64,000 nt of DNA from Excoecaria cochinchinensis (taxonomy: Eukaryota > Streptophyta > Magnoliopsida > Malpighiales > Euphorbiaceae), in assembly GCA_947683425.1 (NCBI GenBank), contig CANTUQ010000043.1:6271501-6335500 (forward strand). The letters run 5' to 3'. Both the position numbers and the translations under genes were made by a program. The notes beneath the pieces are model-generated. The model did not search any database and was not told the origin of the DNA. It saw only the letters and a list, made by a program, of their open reading frames with translations. Position 1 is the stretch's first letter, and each line of letters begins with the position of its first letter. Of this stretch, positions 44,072-56,403 are shown piece by piece.

Positions 44072-46411
44072 TGTGACGTACGCCGGACCCCGGGGTGCCC
44101 CTTTGACCGCCCGCTTTAGGGCGATCGGGCTGGTGAAGTCCGTGGACAACTTGCAACGAATTATAAGTGCGTCTATTTTTGGCAACAAGGAGGTTTCATG
44201 GAGTCGCCACCCAATAGAACATTGGGAAAGTTCGACTCGCCTCAATGAGCCTAAGACGACGCATATTTCCATTTTGGGCAAACCAAAGGGGTCTTAGAGG
44301 CAATCACCACAATAGAACATTGGGAATGATCCTCTAACCCTATGGACCCTATGATTTATTAAGCCTTTTTGACACAAGAGGTGTCTTGGAGGTCTCGTTC
44401 TAATGAATGATCGGATAGACCTCTCGCCTCGTTGAGCCCAAAGACCAGAGAAGGTTCTGGACTTCCCATTTATTAATATCTTGGTTAAATTTGTACTTGA
44501 GTTTTGAATTTACCTTTTCATCTCTTTTCTCACGCATTTAAATGCAATTAAAATCAAAGTGCAGTATCAACCATATAAATGAAGCGATAAAAAATAACAT
44601 GAAGCACATAAAAATAAATTACAACAAAACTAGGGGCGGAATACAACCCCCATTTTAAATAAGCTGCGATCCACGCATAAATCGGGTTATTCATTTAAGG
44701 ATGAGGAATTGGTCATCGCATGCATATTTAAAGAAAACACTTTTGATGTGGCAATTTTATTGAGGATGAAAATTTAGGACTTTGGTCCTATTTTATTAGA
44801 AAAAACCAATTTATTTTATAAAATATTTTTATGTAATTTTTTATTTAAGCGTGCATAAAAGCCATTTTATTTAACAATTACATACACGAAAATAAAAAAT
44901 ATAAACAAAATGAGAATTAAAATGTACAATCAAGATACCAAACCCCGCATCTCCTCTTTCACGTGCATGGATGCTCAAATAAGAATAAAACAATGATTTG
45001 CACAAAAAAAAAAACAAATAAAATTCATGTTAGTGATTGAGCCAAAGAAATTATTTAAACATATAAAACAACAAATCATAGATTAAAATAAATAAAACAT
45101 GCATGATTTATGACAAAATTAATTAAATGACATGATAAAATATATAATTTAACAAATTAGCAATTTTACATGCACAAAATGACACAACATAATGACGAAC
45201 ACAAATTATAAATAAAGATTAGCATGCATAAAAAATTAATAATAACAAATTTACCATACCTAAAACATGCATAAAATAATTATGAGGCAATTTAACATGC
45301 ATAAGAATAAAAAGATACAATAATCATGCCAAAACATGTTAAATAAATAATTATAATAACAGCAATTCGGAGCAAAAAATAAAAAAATTAAAATATACAA
45401 GAAATAATTTAACAAGAAAATAAAATAATAGATTTAAAAGAATTTATATATTAGATAAATAATTAAAGATAAAAATAAGAAGGAAGTAATAGGCTACAAG
45501 AATTTACATACTAAATAATTAATCAAAAAAAAAGGGTCTAAAAGAATTTACATGCTAATTAATTAATTGAAATCAAAATAAATGAAATTAACAAAAAGAA
45601 TAAAGGAGTAAAGCCAAGAAAAATTACCCTCAATATTTTCTTGTAGAATTGAAGGTAGATGGACTAATCCTTTGCCTTGATTTGTTAGAATAAGAATAAA
45701 ATTCAGATGTAAGAAATTGAAAATAATTTTATGTAATGTTTTGAAAAAAAATGAAGCAATTTTCTAAGAAAATCCTTTCCAAAACTTTAAGCCAAAACCC
45801 AATTTTTTTCCCTAAGAAAAATTAGATTTTTTCCCAAAAACCTTTCTAAAAACTCCCAAAAAATCCTCCTCTAAAAATCCCCTAGTTTTTACCTTTAATT
45901 CCCTTCAAAAACTGAAAAAAAACCACCCAAAACCCCCATAAAATCGTAAAAATCGCGTACTGGGCATCATGGGGGAGAAAATGAGCGAGGTACGGCCGTT
46001 GGCATGCCCGACGGGCGTCCCAGTGCGCACTGCGCGTGCGACGCGCTTGGCGTCGCCCGCGGGGCGAGCGACGCTCAGCCCGTCGCTCGCGCGATGCTCG
46101 TCCGAGCATGCTGGGCGCTGCGCATCGCCCAGCACGCGGGCGAGCGCTCCGCGTGCTGGCGCTCCCCACACTCGCGAAATATATATATTTTTTTATATAA
46201 AATAAAAACCTAAAAACTCATTTTTTACCCCAAAATAATTTTTAAATATTTTTAAAATATTTAAGAAAAATACATTTTCCTCCATCCCTAACAAATCCAA
46301 ATGACAAGCGAATTTACTTCCGACCTTCATTCTTTTTGCCTATAAGCCAGCATAGCTAAATTTCATCATCGGGTAATCCTGATCAAGGCTACTTGGGACC
46401 CGGTATCTACA
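44072..46411 (-). mobile_element. X2 5' LTR, uninterrupted
   Basis: 2340 bp, TGTAGATACCGGG to CGTACGTCACA in coding orientation. A GC hairpin island lies at 45970-46175. An internal copy of the first 11 bases of the primer site (TGGCGACTCCA) lies at 44209-44199, about 127 bp from the LTR end. The rest (44500-45900) is AT-rich and non-coding. Confidence 0.92.
45970..46175. repeat. GC-rich hairpin cluster in the X2 5' LTR
   Basis: Counterpart of 15180-15375. CAGTGCGCACTG at 46019-46030 is preserved and the 14-bp stem is partly lost (GTTGGCATGCCCGACGGGCG). Iterated GCGAGCGACGCTC words follow. Confidence 0.75.
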
Positions 46412-47437
46412 TCAAGTTAAGATTGAGGATATCCCAGTTGTTAGGGAGTTTGGGGATGTGTTTCCAAGTGAGTTACCTAGGTTGCCTCCCGAGATAGAGG
46501 TGGAGTTGTACATAGAGATAGTGCCGGGTTCTTCGCCCATTTCGAAAGCACCTTATCGGATGGCTCCAGTAGAGTTGAGAGAACTTATGACTTAGCTATA
46601 AGAGTTATTGGATAAGGAGTTTATTAGACCCAGCATATCTCCATGGGGCGCTCCGGTGTTGTTTGTTAAGAAGAAGGATGGTACTTTGAGGATGTGTATC
46701 GACTATAGGTAGATTAATAAGGTCACGGTGAAGAATAAGTATCCTTTGCCTAGAGTTGAGAATTTGTTTGATCAGCTCAGAGGTGCGGGTGTTTTCTCCA
46801 AGATTGATCTCCGATCGGGTTACTATCAGCTTCGGGTGAAAGATGTGGATATGGCTAAGATTGCCTTTCGGACGCGGTATGGCCATTATGAGTTCCTTAT
46901 GATGCCATTCAGGTTGACCAATGCACTTGTGGCTTTTATGGATTTGATGAACCGAGTGTTTAGGCCATATCTCGACCGATTTATAGTAGCGTTTATTGAT
47001 GATATTTTTGTTTACTCGAAGGATGAGAGTGAGCATGAGGAGCATCTTCGATTAGTGTTGCAAGTTTTGAGGGAGCACCGGTTGTTGCCGAAGCTCAGTA
47101 AGTGTGATTTATGGCTTCGAGAGGTGTCTTTCTTGGGTCACATTATGTTAGCTAAGTTTATTCAAGTTGATCCAGCCAAGATTGAGGTGATTGTGAATTG
47201 GAAAGGGCCTAGGAATGTTTCAAAGGTAAGAAGTTTCCTCGAATTTAGCAAGGTACTACCGTCGATTTGTGAAGGGTTTTTCAATCATTGCTGCTCCTAT
47301 GACCAGATTGTTGAGGAAAGGAGTCAGATTTTAGTGGTCGAATAAGTGTCAAACATGTTTTGAGAAGTTGAAGAGATTGTTAGTTGAAGCTCCTGTACTT
47401 ACTCAATCCATATCGGGTAAAGAGTTTGTAATGTACA
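46412..47437 (+). pseudogene. W reverse transcriptase, interrupted and decayed
   Basis: It resumes after X2 (target copy TCAAG at 46412). It has the linker VKIEDIPVVREFGDVFPSEL, then SPISKAPYRMAPVELREL with stops, WGAPVLFVKKKDGTLRMCID, KNKYPLPRVENLFDQLRGAG, KIDLRSGYYQLRVKD and the catalytic FIDD at 46992-47003 (chromoviral YxDD variant). SKCDLWLREVSFLGHIM follows. Frame and stops fail after about 47345. Confidence 0.88.
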
Positions 47438-49307
47438 GTGATGCTTCAGGAGTTCGGGTGTGTATTGGTGCAAGAAGGTAAAGTTGTGGCTTATGCGTCT
47501 CGTCAGTTAAAGCCTCATGAGAAGAACTATCTGACGCAAGATTTGGAATTGGCAATTATGATCTTTGCTTTAAAGATTTGGCGGCATTATCTGTATGGGG
47601 AAAAGTGTAGGATTTTCATGGACCATAAGAGTTTAAAGTATTTCCTCACGCAGAAGGAGTTGAATATGAGACAGTGCCGATGGTAAGAGTTGTTCAAGGA
47701 TTATGACTGCATTGTAGACTATCATCCGGGTAAAGCCAATGTGGTCACGGATGCCTTGTGTAGGAAGACGGTTTCGGCTTTGTTCTTGAGGTGGTTCAAG
47801 TGGAGATTTGATTCAGACGGGTCTTTAGTTGCCCAATTGAGAGTGAAGCCAACCTTGAGACAGTTGATTGTTGATGCTCAGAAGGACGATTTGAGATTGC
47901 AGCGGGTTTTACAAGATGTCCGATCGGGTAAGCGGTCCGAGTTTTCTGTTTTGGATGGGGTACTTATGTTTAGAAACCGTCTGTGTGTGCCCGAGAGTGA
48001 TGAGTTAAAGAAAAATCTTTGGAGTAAGGCACACACAACGGTCTTTACTATGCATCCAGGTAGTGAGAAGATGTATTGGGATATAAAGCAGATCTACTGG
48101 TGGTCTGGAATGAAGAGAGACATTATGGAATTCGTGGCGAAGTGCCTAACTTATCAGCAGGTAAAGGCTGAGCATCAAGTCCCTTCGGGATTGCTCACTC
48201 CTTTGTCCGTTCCTATGTGGAAGTGGGATGACATTGCCATGTATTTCGTGTCGGCTTTGCCAGTGACTTAAAAGAAGCATGATTCAGTTTGGGTGATTGT
48301 GGATCGGCTCACTAAGTCAGCATATTTTCTGCCGATCAGAGTGGACTACTCGATGAATAAGTTGGCCAGTGTTTATATGGATGAGGTAGTCCGACTACAT
48401 GGTGTGCCATTGTCAATAGTGTCAGATCGAGATCTAAGGTTTCCATCGAAGTTTTGGAAGGAATTGCAGAGAGCTTGGGTACTAAGTTGAATTTTAGCAT
48501 GGCATTTCATCCTCAAACAGATGGTCAGTCTGAGCAGGTTATCCAAATTTTGGAGGATATGCTCCGGGCTTGTGCTTTGGATTTTTCTGGTAATTGGGAC
48601 AAGTCTGTGCGGCTTATGGAGTTTTCTTACAATAATAGCTATCAGTTGAGCATAGGGATGTCACCGTTTGAAGCTTTGTATAGTCGACCATGTAGGACTT
48701 TAGTTTGTTGGACAGAGTTGATTGAGCGATCTTTTGTTGGACCAGAGATGATTAGGGATACAGAGGAGAAGATCAGAGTTGTGCAGCGAAATCTGAAGGT
48801 GGCTAAAGATAGACAGAGATCCTATGCCAATCTAAAGAGGAAGGATATTCGGTTTGAGTTCGAGGACAAAGTATTCCTTAAGGTGTCGTCTTGGAGGAAA
48901 GTGTTGAGATTTCGCAAAAAAGGTAAGCTTAGTTCTCGGTTCATTGGGCTTTTCGAGGTTTTTGAGAAAGTTGGTCCGGTAGCCTATAGGTTGGCTTTAT
49001 CGATGGAATTGGCTAAGATGCATGACATCTTCCATGTCTCCATGCTTTGAAGATACCGATCGGATCCATCGCACGTGTTGTCATTTCAGGACATTCGGAT
49101 TCAGTCGGATTATTCTTATGATGAGGAACCGAAAGCCATTATAGCTCGAGAAGTGAGGCAGTTGAGAAGCAAGCAAGTTCCTCTGGTCAAGGTTCTTTAG
49201 CAACATCATGGATTTGAGGAAGCGACTTGGGAACCAGAGGCGATGATGAGGATTTAGTATCCACAGTTGTTCAGTTCAAGTGAGAATTTCGAGGACGAAA
49301 TTCTTGT
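47438..49307 (+). pseudogene. W RNase H, integrase and chromodomain, decayed
   Basis: RNase H tail: VVAYASRQLKPHEKNYLTQD and FMDHKSLKYFLTQKELNMRQ. Integrase: zinc finger region HPGSEKMYWDIKQIYWWSGM, core with SDRDLRFPSKFW and FHPQTDGQSEQVIQ. The C terminus PVAYRLALSMELAKMHDIFH is followed by a chromodomain-like segment, EEPKAIIAREVRQLRSKQVP to EATWEPEAMM, the hallmark of Tekay/Del chromoviruses. Stops are at about 47686, 48271, 49050 and later; a frameshift is at about 48460. It ends at FEDEILVSRGEL before the polypurine tract. Confidence 0.9.
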
Positions 49308-49321
49308 TAGTAGGGGAGAGT
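49308..49321 (+). other. W polypurine tract
   Basis: TAGTAGGGGAGAGT directly before TGTAACACCCC. Confidence 0.85.
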
Positions 49322-49628
49322 TGTAACACCCCATTTTCCCCCTAGTAGTTTGAGCCATGATTGCATGTGTGTCTGTGAGTGTTTTGGCATGCGTTAAAGG
49401 TATTTTGGGTTATATGCATGTTTTGTGTGCTTTATTAGAGTGTGGGTTCATGTATAATATTAGGGTGTGTGTGTATGGGTTTTGTTAGTGTGTGCATGCT
49501 CATAGGGGAGTAGTGTGTGAATTAGTGAGGGTTAGTCTTGTGTGTAGTGTCTTGCATGGGTGTAGGGTGTGAGTGATCAAGATCCACCAAAGATAGGGTG
49601 ACATGTGGCTAGGATTTTAGGAAGTAGG

Positions 49629-49637
49629 TATAAATAG
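49629..49637 (+). promoter_or_regulatory. TATA-like box of the W LTR
   Basis: TATAAATAG, 308 bp from the LTR start, followed by a purine-rich then pyrimidine-rich tract typical of plant retroelement leaders. Confidence 0.55.
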
Positions 49638-50349
49638 AAAGAGAGAGAAGAGGGAACAACCTTTTTGCCGCCTTTTTCCCATTCTTCTTCCTCCTCTCTT
49701 TACCTCCTCTTCCTCTTTTCTCTTCAAGTGTGCCCTAGCTTTGATCCAAGTAGTTTTTGGGTTGAAATTGATCATCGCTAAAGTTTTTTTGGTAAGTTTT
49801 AGTGGGTTTCTCTTCTTCTTCATCTTTTCTCTTGATCTTTGTTAGATGTGTTTTTAATATAGTGTTTTGCATTTGTGTGCTTTTCTTGGGTTCCTGGTTT
49901 AGAAGCATCTACTAATGATCCCAAGGGGAAAGAGAAGGCGAATGGGAGCGGAGCTTGCAACTAGGAGCATAGGAATTTATAGGTTTGGGAATTTTTTTGA
50001 ATTTGTTTCATTTTTGTGATTTGGTATGTTTGAATGATTTTCTGGAAATTTGAGGTTTGATGAGGCTCATGTTGGTGCAAATGTTATGGGTTTTGGTTTG
50101 ATTTGAGTTGTGATGCATGAATGATGAATTATTAGAGCAAATTTTAAGTTTGATGAAGGGTTTGTTACTTTTGGAATTTTGATTATGTTAATTCATGATT
50201 TGATTGTGTTAATTGTTGTAAAAGTTGTGTTTTATGTTATTTATGATGATTGGGAGGTTGATTTTGAGGTAAAATGAAGTTTGGTTTGATTTGGGTTTGT
50301 ATTTTAGAAGTTTGGTTTTTCCTGCATTTTGGCTGAAAATTGGAAGTCA

Positions 50350-50578
50350 TGACGCTGTCGCGAGAGCGACAGAATCGTGAAATCCAGTTTTCACGGTGCA
50401 AGCGCATTGAGGGCAAGACGTTCCAACTCGTGAGGGGCTACATGACTGGTGAAGCCTTGGGCATGCACGACTCGTGAAGCCAGTCATGAGTCGGCTAGGA
50501 GTAGAGTACCTTCACGAGTCGTGAAGCATTTCACAAATTGTGAAGGATACTCGTGACTTGTGAAAGCGAGAGCACGGT
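50350..50578. repeat. TTCACGAGTCGTGAA palindrome cluster, W 3' LTR
   Basis: Perfect or near palindromes: CTGTCGCGAGAGCGACAG (50355), CACGACTCGTGAAG (50467), TTCACGAGTCGTGAA (50511-50525), TTTCACAAATTGTGAA (50529-50544) and CTCGTGACTTGTGAAAG (50551). The first unit resembles those of Z; the others are a different word with the same design. Confidence 0.82.
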
Positions 50579-50579
50579 C

Positions 50580-51207
50580 CCCTAATCACATCTCGCAATC
50601 CTTCTTGAAAGTGCCTACACATAAACTCTTCCGTCAGCAATAGCTCGGGCACATACTTGCTCAACCGACTAAATTCCTTCTCATATTCACTCACTGTCAT
50701 ACCCCTCTGCTTTAGACTGATAAACTCTCTCCACTTGGCTTCCCGGTATGCATTCATCACATACTTCTGTTCAAACTCTTGTTTAAAGAATTCCCAAGTC
50801 AACTCAGCTGGTCGTTGAGGGTTACGAAGCACCAGCTCCCACCAATCGTACACTGACCCTTGAAGCAACTACATTGCAAATGGTACCCTATGATTTGCGG
50901 GGCAATTAATCTCTTTCAAAATCCGGGCTACCCTCTGAATTCAAAACTCGGCCACATCCGATTGGTCCAATGTAGTTCCATGAAAATCTTCTGCTCCTCT
51001 CATTCTTAATAACTCAGTCGGAGCCTTAGGAGCAGTCAACCTTTCCACTAATTGAAGCAAACCTTGCATTAAAGCCGGATTCTCAAATCCCACACCAAGC
51101 ATATCACGACGCTCATTCCACTGATGTTGCGAAGTAGATTCCTCGACTCTCACTGCATTCACACTGCCCATTGTCTCACGCACGTTCTCACTCGGATCAG
51201 ACTCCAT
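50580..51207 (-). pseudogene. Z2 gag, truncated
   Basis: It starts MESDPSENVRETMGSVNAVR at 51207 and parallels Z Gag through LLRMRGAEDFHGTTLDQSDV, QGSVYDWWELVLRNPQRPAE, SEYEKEFSRLSKYVPELLL and CRHFQEGLRDVIRGP. It has a stop near 50940 and a few others, and is cut at about 50580 by the W LTR junction, so the nucleocapsid is missing. Confidence 0.9.
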
Positions 51208-51321
51208 CTAGACACTCAACAAGACAAGACACAACTGCATTAGGCCACGACACAAAACCGACTCTCATGCAAAGACTCAACACTCAAACAATCAAAGAAG
51301 ACCAGAATTGCCTAAACCGGC

Positions 51322-51333
51322 GCTCTGATACCA
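51322..51333 (-). other. Z2 primer binding site (initiator tRNA-Met)
   Basis: On the minus strand TGGTATCAGAGC, exact, five bases from the LTR end at 51339. Confidence 0.92.
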
Positions 51334-51840
51334 AAACTTGTAACACCCCCGACACCCCTGTTGGAAGGATACCGGGTGCGCTACCGACACTCACTCATGA
51401 CACGGCAAACATACATGCATAATAATACATACGTGCACTAAGCGGAAGCATTCATTAACAAAAATAATAGGAAAAATCATATATCATATAATCAAAATGT
51501 AGTTATATACAATATCCAAAGATTACATGAGGAATCATTAAATACATATATTACTGTACCCAAAAAGAATTACATAATTACATGCCCAAAAATATATACA
51601 AAAAGAATACAGGAGGAGACAAAATAAAATAAACTCTACTCCTAGTGGCCAACCCTGTAGATGCGCGACTCGAACGGGCCCACAAACCTGTCACCTACAC
51701 GGGTAAATAGCCCGTGCTAAGCGATAATGCTTAGTGGGGAGGAAACAAAACAATAGAACACTATACAATATGTCATGTATTATTACATAAATGTAAACAT
51801 GCATCAACTTACAGAATTCACTATGAATCAGAGGACATAG

Positions 51841-51859
51841 ATATATATATATATATATA
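51841..51859. repeat. AT microsatellite
   Basis: Nine and a half AT units within the Z2 LTR; not present in Z or Z3. Confidence 0.95.
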
Positions 51860-52424
51860 CCAAAATTCACTATATGTACTCAGAATTAATAATAGAAAGC
51901 ACTAAGCTAATACACTAACTAGAATCACACAATTTTAATAACACTACACTAAATAAATACTCGACACTTCAAACAATAGCCTGAATTTCACTGGTGGAGG
52001 ATATGGAACCACTTCACGGGAGACCGAAGCCTCAAAATAGTTTTTATACCCGAAGGTAGCGCGAGAGACCGGAGTCTCAAAATAGTTTTTATCACTACAT
52101 GGAGAATGACCATCTCGGAGGTCGGCCGAAAGACCCAAACAGGGCCAACACTGGCAGCTGCTCTCACTAACCCTTCTTAAGCATGCTTAATTATCCGTTA
52201 CCTTGACACTTCATGCTCGATAGCTCACTTACAATCACAATTATAGTACTTTAAATTTAATCCAAAAACACAAATCAAAACACTTTCAATTAATATTCAC
52301 TATTATAATACTAAAACAATATATCATCAAGGCATAAGCAAAACCGTACACCATGCAATAGTGAGAAACCGTGCAAAGTGGGGCAAAAAAAATATCATAT
52401 TCAGAAAATAGAGCGGACAGGAAG

Positions 52425-52770
52425 AGTCTCTATCGCGATCGCGATAGGTGTCACGCTCACGACAGAGCACGGGGTACCTCATCGCGAGCTCGCACTAGAA
52501 GACGTGCTCACGATGAAGCACGCTAGGCAGACCTACACAAAATCGAGCTCTGTCGGACTCGCGACAGCTTCGCGGTCGCGATAGAGACTGGCTATTTCCT
52601 CCTCTGACGCACGCTAGGCCGCATGCTCACGTTGAGGACTCGGGCTACTGAGCTCCCTGTCGCGCTCCCGACATACGTCACGATCTCAACAAAGGGTTCC
52701 TCAGCAACAAGGGGCCATTACGCACTCTGTCGCACTCGCGACAGACATCGCGATCGCGATAGAGCCCAGT
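52425..52770. repeat. TCGCGA hairpin cluster, Z2 LTR
   Basis: Decayed units near 52430-52468, 52550-52590, 52660-52690 and 52724-52763. Several CpGs are now TpG or CpA, weakening the stems (for example CTCTATCGCGATCGCGATAG). Confidence 0.8.
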
Positions 52771-52862
52771 ATTGCCCAGAATCTGTACTTTCCAGCTCTC
52801 CTACACACTGAACCTCCAATACCACTCAATTAATCATGCACAAACACTTGCCTCAGTGCTCC

Positions 52863-55448
52863 TGTAACACCCCCACTCCGCCTCCGTTGGAAGGGCACCG
52901 GTGGGCGCGGTACCCAACGCTCACTCACGACATACATACATACATACATACATACATGCGCTAAGCGGAAGCATTCTCTAAGAATAATGATAAGGAAGAA
53001 CATAAATCTCATATAATCGAAATATAGAGTTAAATACAATCCCAAAAGATTACATCAATTCTTTACAAAAGGTTACATATGCCACTATACAAAAGTATTA
53101 CATACAAAAAGAATTACAGGAGGAGATGAAAAAATAAAGACTCTACTCCTATGTGGCCGGCTAGTAGATGTGCGACACGAGCAAGCTACCAAAATCCTGT
53201 CACCTACACGGGATAAGAACCCGTGCTAAGCGTTAATGCTTAGTGGGGAGGACAAACATAACAGAACACTATGCAAGATAATAAACATTATCATACATAA
53301 TTCACTAAATATCAGAGGGCAGAAATATATACACAGCTCAAGAGTCACTATATGCATATCAGAGTTGAAACAGAAAATATGAAGCAATGGTCAAAATCGG
53401 AATCACGCAATAATTAGAACCCTTCACTAATCACTTATAAGACACTTAACACAATAGCCTGAATTCAAAGGTGGAGGATACGGGAACACGGCACGGGAGA
53501 CCGAAGCCTCAAAATAGTTTTAATACCCGAAGGTAGCACGGGAGACCGGAGTCTCAAAACATTTTATCACTACATGGAAGATGACCATCTCGGACGTCGA
53601 CCGCTTCGCCCAAACGGGGCGAACACGGGCAGCTGCACTCACTGACCCTTCTTAAGCATGCTTAATTATCCAGGACCTTGACACTTCAGGCTCAACAACT
53701 TATTCACTCACACGACAATACACAATCAAAACAAGATTCAACTCATGATTCTAACATCAAATAAATTCATAACTAAGACACTAGTACAATGATATCATGA
53801 GTCATAAGCACAAACATATTTCATGCATTAGTGAGAAACCGTGCAAAGTGGAACAAAAGAAACACATTCAGAAAATAGGGCAAGCAGGAAGGGCCTCTAT
53901 CGCGATCGCGACAGTGTCGCGCTCGTGACAGAGCATCAGGCACCTCCTCATGAGCTCGCGCCGGAAGGCCTGCTCGCGACGAAGCACGCTAGGCAGATTC
54001 GTGCAACCGAGCTCTATCGCGCTCGTGACAACGTCGCGATCGCGATAGAGACCAGTTTCTTCCTCCTCGCGAGCACGCTCGGCAGCATGCTCACGCGGGG
54101 ACTCGGCTACATAGCTCTCTGTCGCGGTCGCGACAATGTCGCGGTCACGATAGAGGACTCACTAGCAACAAGGGGCCAATCCGCATTCTGTCGCGATCGC
54201 GATAGAACCCAGAATTGCCCTAAAACTGCACTTTTCCTACTCTTTTCGTACACAATCCTTCATACATGCAAACAACATATACAAACACTTACCTCAAGCC
54301 TCCTGCACAATATGCATCACTCTCAAGCCACATAAACACATTTACGCAATAATCAAACATCAATTCATCATGGATTCACTCACAACCAAACTCAAAATTC
54401 AATAACATAGCATGTTCATGCTCCAAAACACATACTATCCTCACTATATCACTAACATTTCATTATAAATCACTACTTATTTAAACACGCATTCATCTAA
54501 CAAAACACTAAAGATCACAAATGGCATGCAATATCAAAACAGAACCGATCCAAGGAGGAAAATAGGGGAAAATGCATAATCCACAAACACAGCTCCCAAA
54601 CACTTGCATGCATTCAAATACACTCCCAAACACGATCAAAGTAGCTCCCAAACCTGGAAATCGTAGCTTCAAACTGAGGCCCTCACGAGTCCGCTTTCTC
54701 TTTACCCTTGCTCTTTCTTCTAGCTTTCGATTCTTGCACAAACCCAATCAAAACTCACTCAAATCAAACCCAAAATTCCACAATCAAAAAAAAAAAAGGA
54801 GAAGAGAAGAACCGAAAAACCAAAGGACTCCAGACCACTTGCCTTCAAAAACTTAGCTCAATCCTCAAGATTCCCACTCAAAACTCAAAGAAAACACAAG
54901 AGGAAAGGAGATGAGAGCAGAAAAATGGAAGGAAGAGAGAGAGAACGGGAAAGAAGATGAAAAGAGGAAGAAGTGAGCTAGCTTCCACGGGAAGCTAGGG
55001 AAATTTTGCCCCTCCCTTCCCTCTCTCCTACTTTTCATTTAATGCACACCAATCCCTTGCCACTTGTCACAATCTTAGAGAATCAAACCAACCACTTTAA
55101 CTTATCCACTCTTGGCACCATACACTACACACGCACTAACTTCTCTCACACTAATATCTTCCATGCACCAAACTTCACTCATACCATAACATTTCTCATA
55201 ACCCACTTCATCCAAGGCACCATGCACCAAAACCCACACAATAAAATCCCTAAGTCCACTTATATCCTACCCCCATACACAACAAGCACACCATAACATT
55301 TCCTTCACTTAACTTATTACTTAATTAATTAATTCCTTAACAAATAATTTCTTATTATCCAAATTTCCTCTTACTCAAATTACGAAAATACCCTTACTTT
55401 ACCGACTTACCACGTAGATTCCGATCACGCCCTCTTTGGGTTGTTACA
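52863..55448 (-). mobile_element. Z3: Z-family solo LTR, 2586 bp
   Basis: TGTAACACCCCCACTC to GGGTTGTTACA, flanked by GCTCC at 52858-52862 and 55449-55453. No internal region is present. It sits inside the LTR of a sister element. It contains an ACAT tetranucleotide run at 52930-52956 and a hairpin cluster at about 53890-54215. Confidence 0.93.
53890..54215. repeat. TCGCGA hairpin cluster, Z3
   Basis: Four doubled units near 53896, 54010, 54117 and 54188, same order as in Z, 1238-1552 bp from the LTR start. Confidence 0.85.
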
Positions 55449-55453
55449 GCTCC

Positions 55454-56403
55454 CATGCATACAAAACATGCTCGTGATTAATATACACTTAACTTTACAC
55501 TACCTTCAACAAGAAATCACAATTAATCATTAAGAATACACAAAGCATACTTTACCCTAACACAACTATTTCACTACCACTAACATGCAAATCACTACAA
55601 TTTGAACCATGCTAAACCAGCACTCCAATTAATCACATGCATGCATTTAAATATAAATTAACACTCAAGATCACTAATAACATGCAACCACAAAGCATAT
55701 CTGATCCAAGTAGAAATTAGGGGAAAACACTCCCAAACCATACATATTCAAGACAAAGCTCCCAAACCTGGAATTTGCAGCTTTAATCTTCTCTTTCAAA
55801 CCCCACCTTCTCTTTCCCCTTACTCTTCCTTCTCTCCTCCGAATCTTGCACAAAAACCCAGCCAAAACTCACTTAATCAATCAAACACACTACATCCAAA
55901 ACCCAGAAAAATAGAGTAGCAAATGTAGAAGAAAACCCACTCAAAACTCAAGAACTTAACTCTAGAAATCCAGCTCAAACTCAGTAAATCCAACTTTAAC
56001 TCTTGAAGATCCACGTTAGGGCAAGTAAGGAAGAGAAGAAAATAAAAAAAGAAAGGAGAGGGAAGAAGATGAAAACGGGAAACATAAAGAGGAAGTAGAA
56101 AATCTGCTTGCTTCCCTTCCCTCTCTCCTCATTAATGCCCTTCACCTACTCATCCTATGTCGTAAGCTTCAATTGGACCATAATTTCCACTACTTTGACT
56201 TTCTCACTTAGTCCCTCAAAACTTCTCTTTTAATCCTTAACCAATTAGACTTTCCTCACTAACATAAATTCCTTACTCAAACTTTAATTAATTCTTGCAA
56301 TTATGTCCTCAATACTCAAATCTCATATGCATAAATTACCAAATTACCCTTCATTTCCCGACTTAGCATGCAAATTCCTACTAGGCCCTTTTTGGGTTTT
56401 ACA
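55454..56403 (-). mobile_element. Z2 5' LTR, segment B
   Basis: It continues segment A after Z3 and ends TTTTTGGGTTTTACA at 56403. With segment A this gives about 2470 bp, in line with the other Z LTRs. Confidence 0.88.

Larger units (their letters stand above)
13296..46411 (-). mobile_element. X2: near-complete Tat/Ogre-like LTR retrotransposon with nested insertions
   Basis: The LTR ends are TGTGACG at 13296 and TGTAGATACC (read on the minus strand) at 46411. In coding orientation the order is 5' LTR (46411-44072), PBS, leader, gag, protease, RT, RNase H, archaeal RNase H, integrase, 3' UTR with minisatellite, polypurine tract, and 3' LTR (28423-13296). Two younger elements interrupt it: Z in the 3' UTR and Y in the 3' LTR. 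Without them it is about 13.9 kb. The two LTRs are 2340 and about 2320 bp and look roughly 95 percent alike by eye, with many differences of C-to-T or G-to-A type. Confidence 0.9.
49322..50579 (+). mobile_element. W 3' LTR, 5'-terminal 1.26 kb (truncated)
   Basis: It starts TGTAACACCCCATTTTCCCC. A TATA-like TATAAATAG lies at 49629-49637, followed by GA- and CT-rich leader sequence. A palindrome cluster occupies 50350-50575, and the LTR stops at about 50579 where Z2 gag begins. No coding content. Confidence 0.85.
51339..52862 (-). mobile_element. Z2 5' LTR, segment A
   Basis: TGTAACACCCCCGAC onward is collinear with the Z LTRs. It includes a pure AT microsatellite at 51841-51859 and a decayed TCGCGA hairpin cluster at about 52425-52770. 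It ends at the GCTCC duplication (52858-52862) of Z3. Confidence 0.9.

Noticed and set aside
49617..49823. Lysine- and arginine-rich minus-strand frame of 68 codons
   Set aside because: Complement of the CT-rich leader in the W LTR; low complexity only.
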